From the NCBI GenBank assembly GCA_046329585.1, contig JAXLUI010000001.1, positions 3,224,001 through 3,288,000 on the forward strand: a DNA stretch of 64,000 nt, read 5' to 3'. Made by a program: the position numbers and the translations under genes. The DNA is from DLKC01 sp002478885 (GTDB lineage Bacteria > Bacteroidota > Bacteroidia > Chitinophagales > Chitinophagaceae). A model generated the notes under the pieces. That model was not told the origin of the DNA, did no database searches, and was given only the letters and a program-made list of their open reading frames with translations. This document shows, one piece after another, positions 62,054 through 64,000 of the stretch; positions within the stretch are counted from its first letter, which is position 1; each line of letters opens with the position of its first letter.

Positions 62054-62108
62054 GAGTAAACTAATTTATTTCAAAGCGATATTCGATTTGTTGCCCGAAG
62101 ATATTTCA

Positions 62109-62166
62109 GTACAGGAGTGCGACGCAAGGAACGGTGATACCTGTACAATACCGGCGGGCCCTGCAA
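62109..62166 (-). repeat. two-box intergenic element, copy 24
   Basis: GTACAGGAGTGCGACGCAAG (palindrome 62118-62126), GTGAT, CCTGTAC, then GGCGGGCCCTGCAAT. GTACAGG and CCTGTAC form a perfect 7-bp inverted repeat around the palindrome. Box A abuts the stop of the minus-strand permease. Confidence 0.85.
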
Positions 62167-62169
62167 TAC

Positions 62170-63045
62170 CTAACTCAGCACATCTTTTTTCCTGAACACT
62201 ATTACAGATGCAGTAACCAGGCCAACAATATGCAGGACCAGTACCAACGCAGAACTAAGAAGGCCTGGCATGTTTTGTATACTTCCGGAAACTACAACGT
62301 TCTGGTCGTTTACCTGTTCATCGAAAAACTCTTTCCAGTTTACCATGTGTGTTGTAAAAAGATATGGCTGTATTTTTTGGAATATGGGAATGCTCATTGT
62401 ACTGAGAATGGTGAACACGATGATGATGCTCATCGTTGTAATAATGGGTCCGATGGAATTTTCGGCAAATATGGAAAAGAAAAAGCCGATCGCCGCAACG
62501 GTTAACATGGAGAGATAGGCGAAAAAGAACGCGCCAATGTAACGCCATAAAACGTCGTTGGATGCGATCTGTACCACATATGATGTTTTTTGAATAATGA
62601 GATCGTCGGCGCCAAAAAGCCAGATGCTGCCGGCTAATGCAAACACTGCTATCCACGTGAGTAACGTAAGGGTGTAAATAGCCGATGCAAAGAATTTGGC
62701 AAGTATAAAATTGGTTTTACTTACAGGTTTGGTGAGCAGTAAACGAAGCGTGCCCATATTGGCTTCGCCGGAGATCATGTCTGCGGCGATGAGTGAAATA
62801 AGCAAAGGCACGTGTATCAGCAGCAGCTGAAGAATTACGTAGCATACAAGGTAGCCATTAAGAATTTTTCCATCGAAATCGAAATTGTCTTTGAGCGAAT
62901 TCATCAGGAAATCGAGATATGCCTCACCATCGACCTTAAGCCCGAGTTGAATAACGCAGATCAACGCCGTTATGGCCGCAAATGAAATGTAGGTACGCGG
63001 CCTGCGGTAAATTTTATATAACTCAATTTGTAAAAGCTTCCACAT
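62170..63045 (-). CDS. ABC-2 type transporter permease
   Basis: 291 residues with six hydrophobic segments (about 18-36, 60-85, 110-135, 170-190, 200-225, 262-285). ISGEANMGTLRLLLTKPVSK is the usual cytoplasmic loop motif of ABC-2 permeases. It overlaps the end of the ATPase gene by 23 bp, so it is coupled to it. Substrate unknown. Confidence 0.9.
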   Translation of the reverse strand: MWKLLQIELYKIYRRPRTYISFAAITALICVIQLGLKVDGEAYLDFLMNSLKDNFDFDGKILNGYLVCYVILQLLLIHVPLLISLIAADMISGEANMGTLRLLLTKPVSKTNFILAKFFASAIYTLTLLTWIAVFALAGSIWLFGADDLIIQKTSYVVQIASNDVLWRYIGAFFFAYLSMLTVAAIGFFFSIFAENSIGPIITTMSIIIVFTILSTMSIPIFQKIQPYLFTTHMVNWKEFFDEQVNDQNVVVSGSIQNMPGLLSSALVLVLHIVGLVTASVIVFRKKDVLS

Positions 63046-63958
63046 GTTGATTGCCTGATGTTACCTGTAAAAAGAAATCTTCCAGTGTGTGTCTCGGTTG
63101 CAGAGAGATTAAACCGATATGGTTATTCACGATCCATCTATGCAGATCGGGTAAACGGCTTCTTTCGGTCTTTAAAATTATATGCTGGTTGCGCAAAGGC
63201 TGAAGGCACTGCTGCCATTGGCTTTGCTGCAGTATGGATAGGCATTGGTCATTGTTGGTTGTTTCAAGTTCAACGATCGTTCTCGTGGGGTCGAATAGTT
63301 CGGCAGACTGGCCTTCGATTATTTTTTTGCCCTTGTCGATGATGAGTAACCGTGTTGCTACCTGTTCTATCTCGTTCAACAGGTGTGATGAAACAAATAC
63401 GGTTTTTTTCATTTCTCGGCTCAGGTGTAAAATAAGGTTGCGAATGTCGGCAATCCCCTGCGGATCGAGCCCGTTTGTCGGTTCATCAAGAATAATGAGT
63501 TTGGGATCGTGAACGAGCGAAATACCTATGCCCAATCGCTGTTTCATGCCTTGTGAAAAAGTTTTCACTTTGTCGTGCGCTCTTGTAGAAAGACCCACCA
63601 TTTCGAGCTGGTTCATCAGCAATTTGTCGCTCACTTTTATGCCGCTTAATTTGGCAAATAGTTTAAGGTTTTCATATGCCGAGAGATATTTGTACAGGTC
63701 TGGTTTTTCAATAACGGCGCCGACCTGCTTTAGAATTTCGTTGCGGTTATGCGCAAGATTCAATCCGAAGAGTTCAATGCTTCCGTGGGTAGGAGCAATA
63801 AGTGTTAGCAGCATTCTTATAGTAGTCGATTTTCCCGCGCCGTTCTGCCCGAGAAAACCATACACGTCGCCTTCCATTACGGTAAACGACAAGTCATCTA
63901 CAGCGGTAAGATTTTTAAACTGTTTTGTAAGCGAAGTAACTTTAATAATATCCTGCAT
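63023..63958 (-). CDS. ABC transporter ATP-binding protein (ABC-2 partner)
   Basis: About 311 residues from ATG 63958 (an in-frame ATG lies 18 bp upstream). Walker A GQNGAGKSTTIRML, signature FSQGMKQRLGIGISL, Walker B KLIILDEPTNGLDP and H-loop FVSSHLLNEIE. The long C-terminal region after about residue 215 is typical of the bacitracin/gliding-type ATPases. It forms an operon with the permease downstream. Nothing upstream is visible before the window edge. Confidence 0.93.
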   Translation of the reverse strand: MQDIIKVTSLTKQFKNLTAVDDLSFTVMEGDVYGFLGQNGAGKSTTIRMLLTLIAPTHGSIELFGLNLAHNRNEILKQVGAVIEKPDLYKYLSAYENLKLFAKLSGIKVSDKLLMNQLEMVGLSTRAHDKVKTFSQGMKQRLGIGISLVHDPKLIILDEPTNGLDPQGIADIRNLILHLSREMKKTVFVSSHLLNEIEQVATRLLIIDKGKKIIEGQSAELFDPTRTIVELETTNNDQCLSILQQSQWQQCLQPLRNQHIILKTERSRLPDLHRWIVNNHIGLISLQPRHTLEDFFLQVTSGNQHVEAFTN

Positions 63959-64000
63959 TGCCGTGATTACAAACAAATATAAATATTTAGGGTTCAGTCT

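Noticed and set aside
2475..62166. The repeats as a CRISPR array or tandem repeat
   Set aside because: Copies are dispersed over 60 kb in both orientations, with genes between them and no regular spacers.
2475..62166. The repeats as intrinsic terminators
   Set aside because: The T-tract precedes rather than follows the dyad in the transcript sense, the core dyad has a one-base loop, and several gene ends carry a separate true terminator.

Overview
The window is a stretch of chromosome from a member of the Bacteroidota, most likely the Chitinophagaceae (the phylum is firm, the family tentative). Evidence: a SusC/SusD pair, ribosomal-protein and cell-shape genes of Bacteroidota type, few Shine-Dalgarno sequences, several start-proximal TAnnTTTG boxes (the Bacteroidota -7 element), and a YkuD_2 transpeptidase, a DUF3179 protein and CotH lipoproteins. 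No tRNA, rRNA, CRISPR array, integrase or transposase gene was seen.

Layout. 1-16424 is a polysaccharide utilisation locus for beta-mannan or galactomannan. It holds an AraC-type regulator (cut by the left edge), a GH26 mannanase, a sodium/solute symporter, a GH130 mannosylglucose phosphorylase, a cellobiose/mannobiose 2-epimerase, two small secreted beta-sandwich proteins, a GH5 mannanase, a clan GH-D (alpha-galactosidase-like) enzyme and a convergent susC-susD pair. Together these read as a complete route: capture and import by SusCD, cutting by GH26/GH5, side-chain removal by the GH-D enzyme, epimerisation of mannobiose to mannosylglucose, and phosphorolysis to mannose-1-phosphate plus glucose. 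17022-30821 is housekeeping and mixed: an Fe-S protein, nadC-yciH, mgsA, a GNAT acetyltransferase, a CocE-type hydrolase, lspA, a LolC/E-like permease, a DoxX-like protein with an ECF sigma factor, a POT peptide transporter and purD. 31452-43804 carries the rod-shape genes mreB-mreC-mreD and mrdA-rodA, separated by about 6.4 kb that includes an L,D-transpeptidase, a CBS protein, a BamA-like protein and nadK. 43924-49137 has phospholipid genes (cdsA, psd) and small enzymes. 49464-52319 is rplM-rpsI-rpsB-tsf. 52448-63958 has a CotH lipoprotein, bioB, a glycosyltransferase, an acyl-CoA synthetase, an ABC exporter, OmpA-like and LolA-like proteins and an ABC-2 transporter.

The most unusual content is between the genes. 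I count 28 copies of one short two-box element, about 57 bp each. Box A is a T-tract followed by CCNGGC (consensus TTTTTNTGNNCCNGGC). Box B carries an odd-length palindrome TGCGTCGCA followed by a tail (TTGCGTCGCACWCTTGTAC). The interior is poorly conserved, yet the box-centre to palindrome-centre distance is 30-33 bp, mostly 31, or about three helical turns. Copies lie almost only in intergenic DNA, often directly after a stop codon. Five pairs are inverted with box A outward. Four copies form a subfamily in which the palindrome has changed symmetrically (TGTGTCACT). I do not recognise this as a named repeat family. It is the best candidate here for something undescribed.
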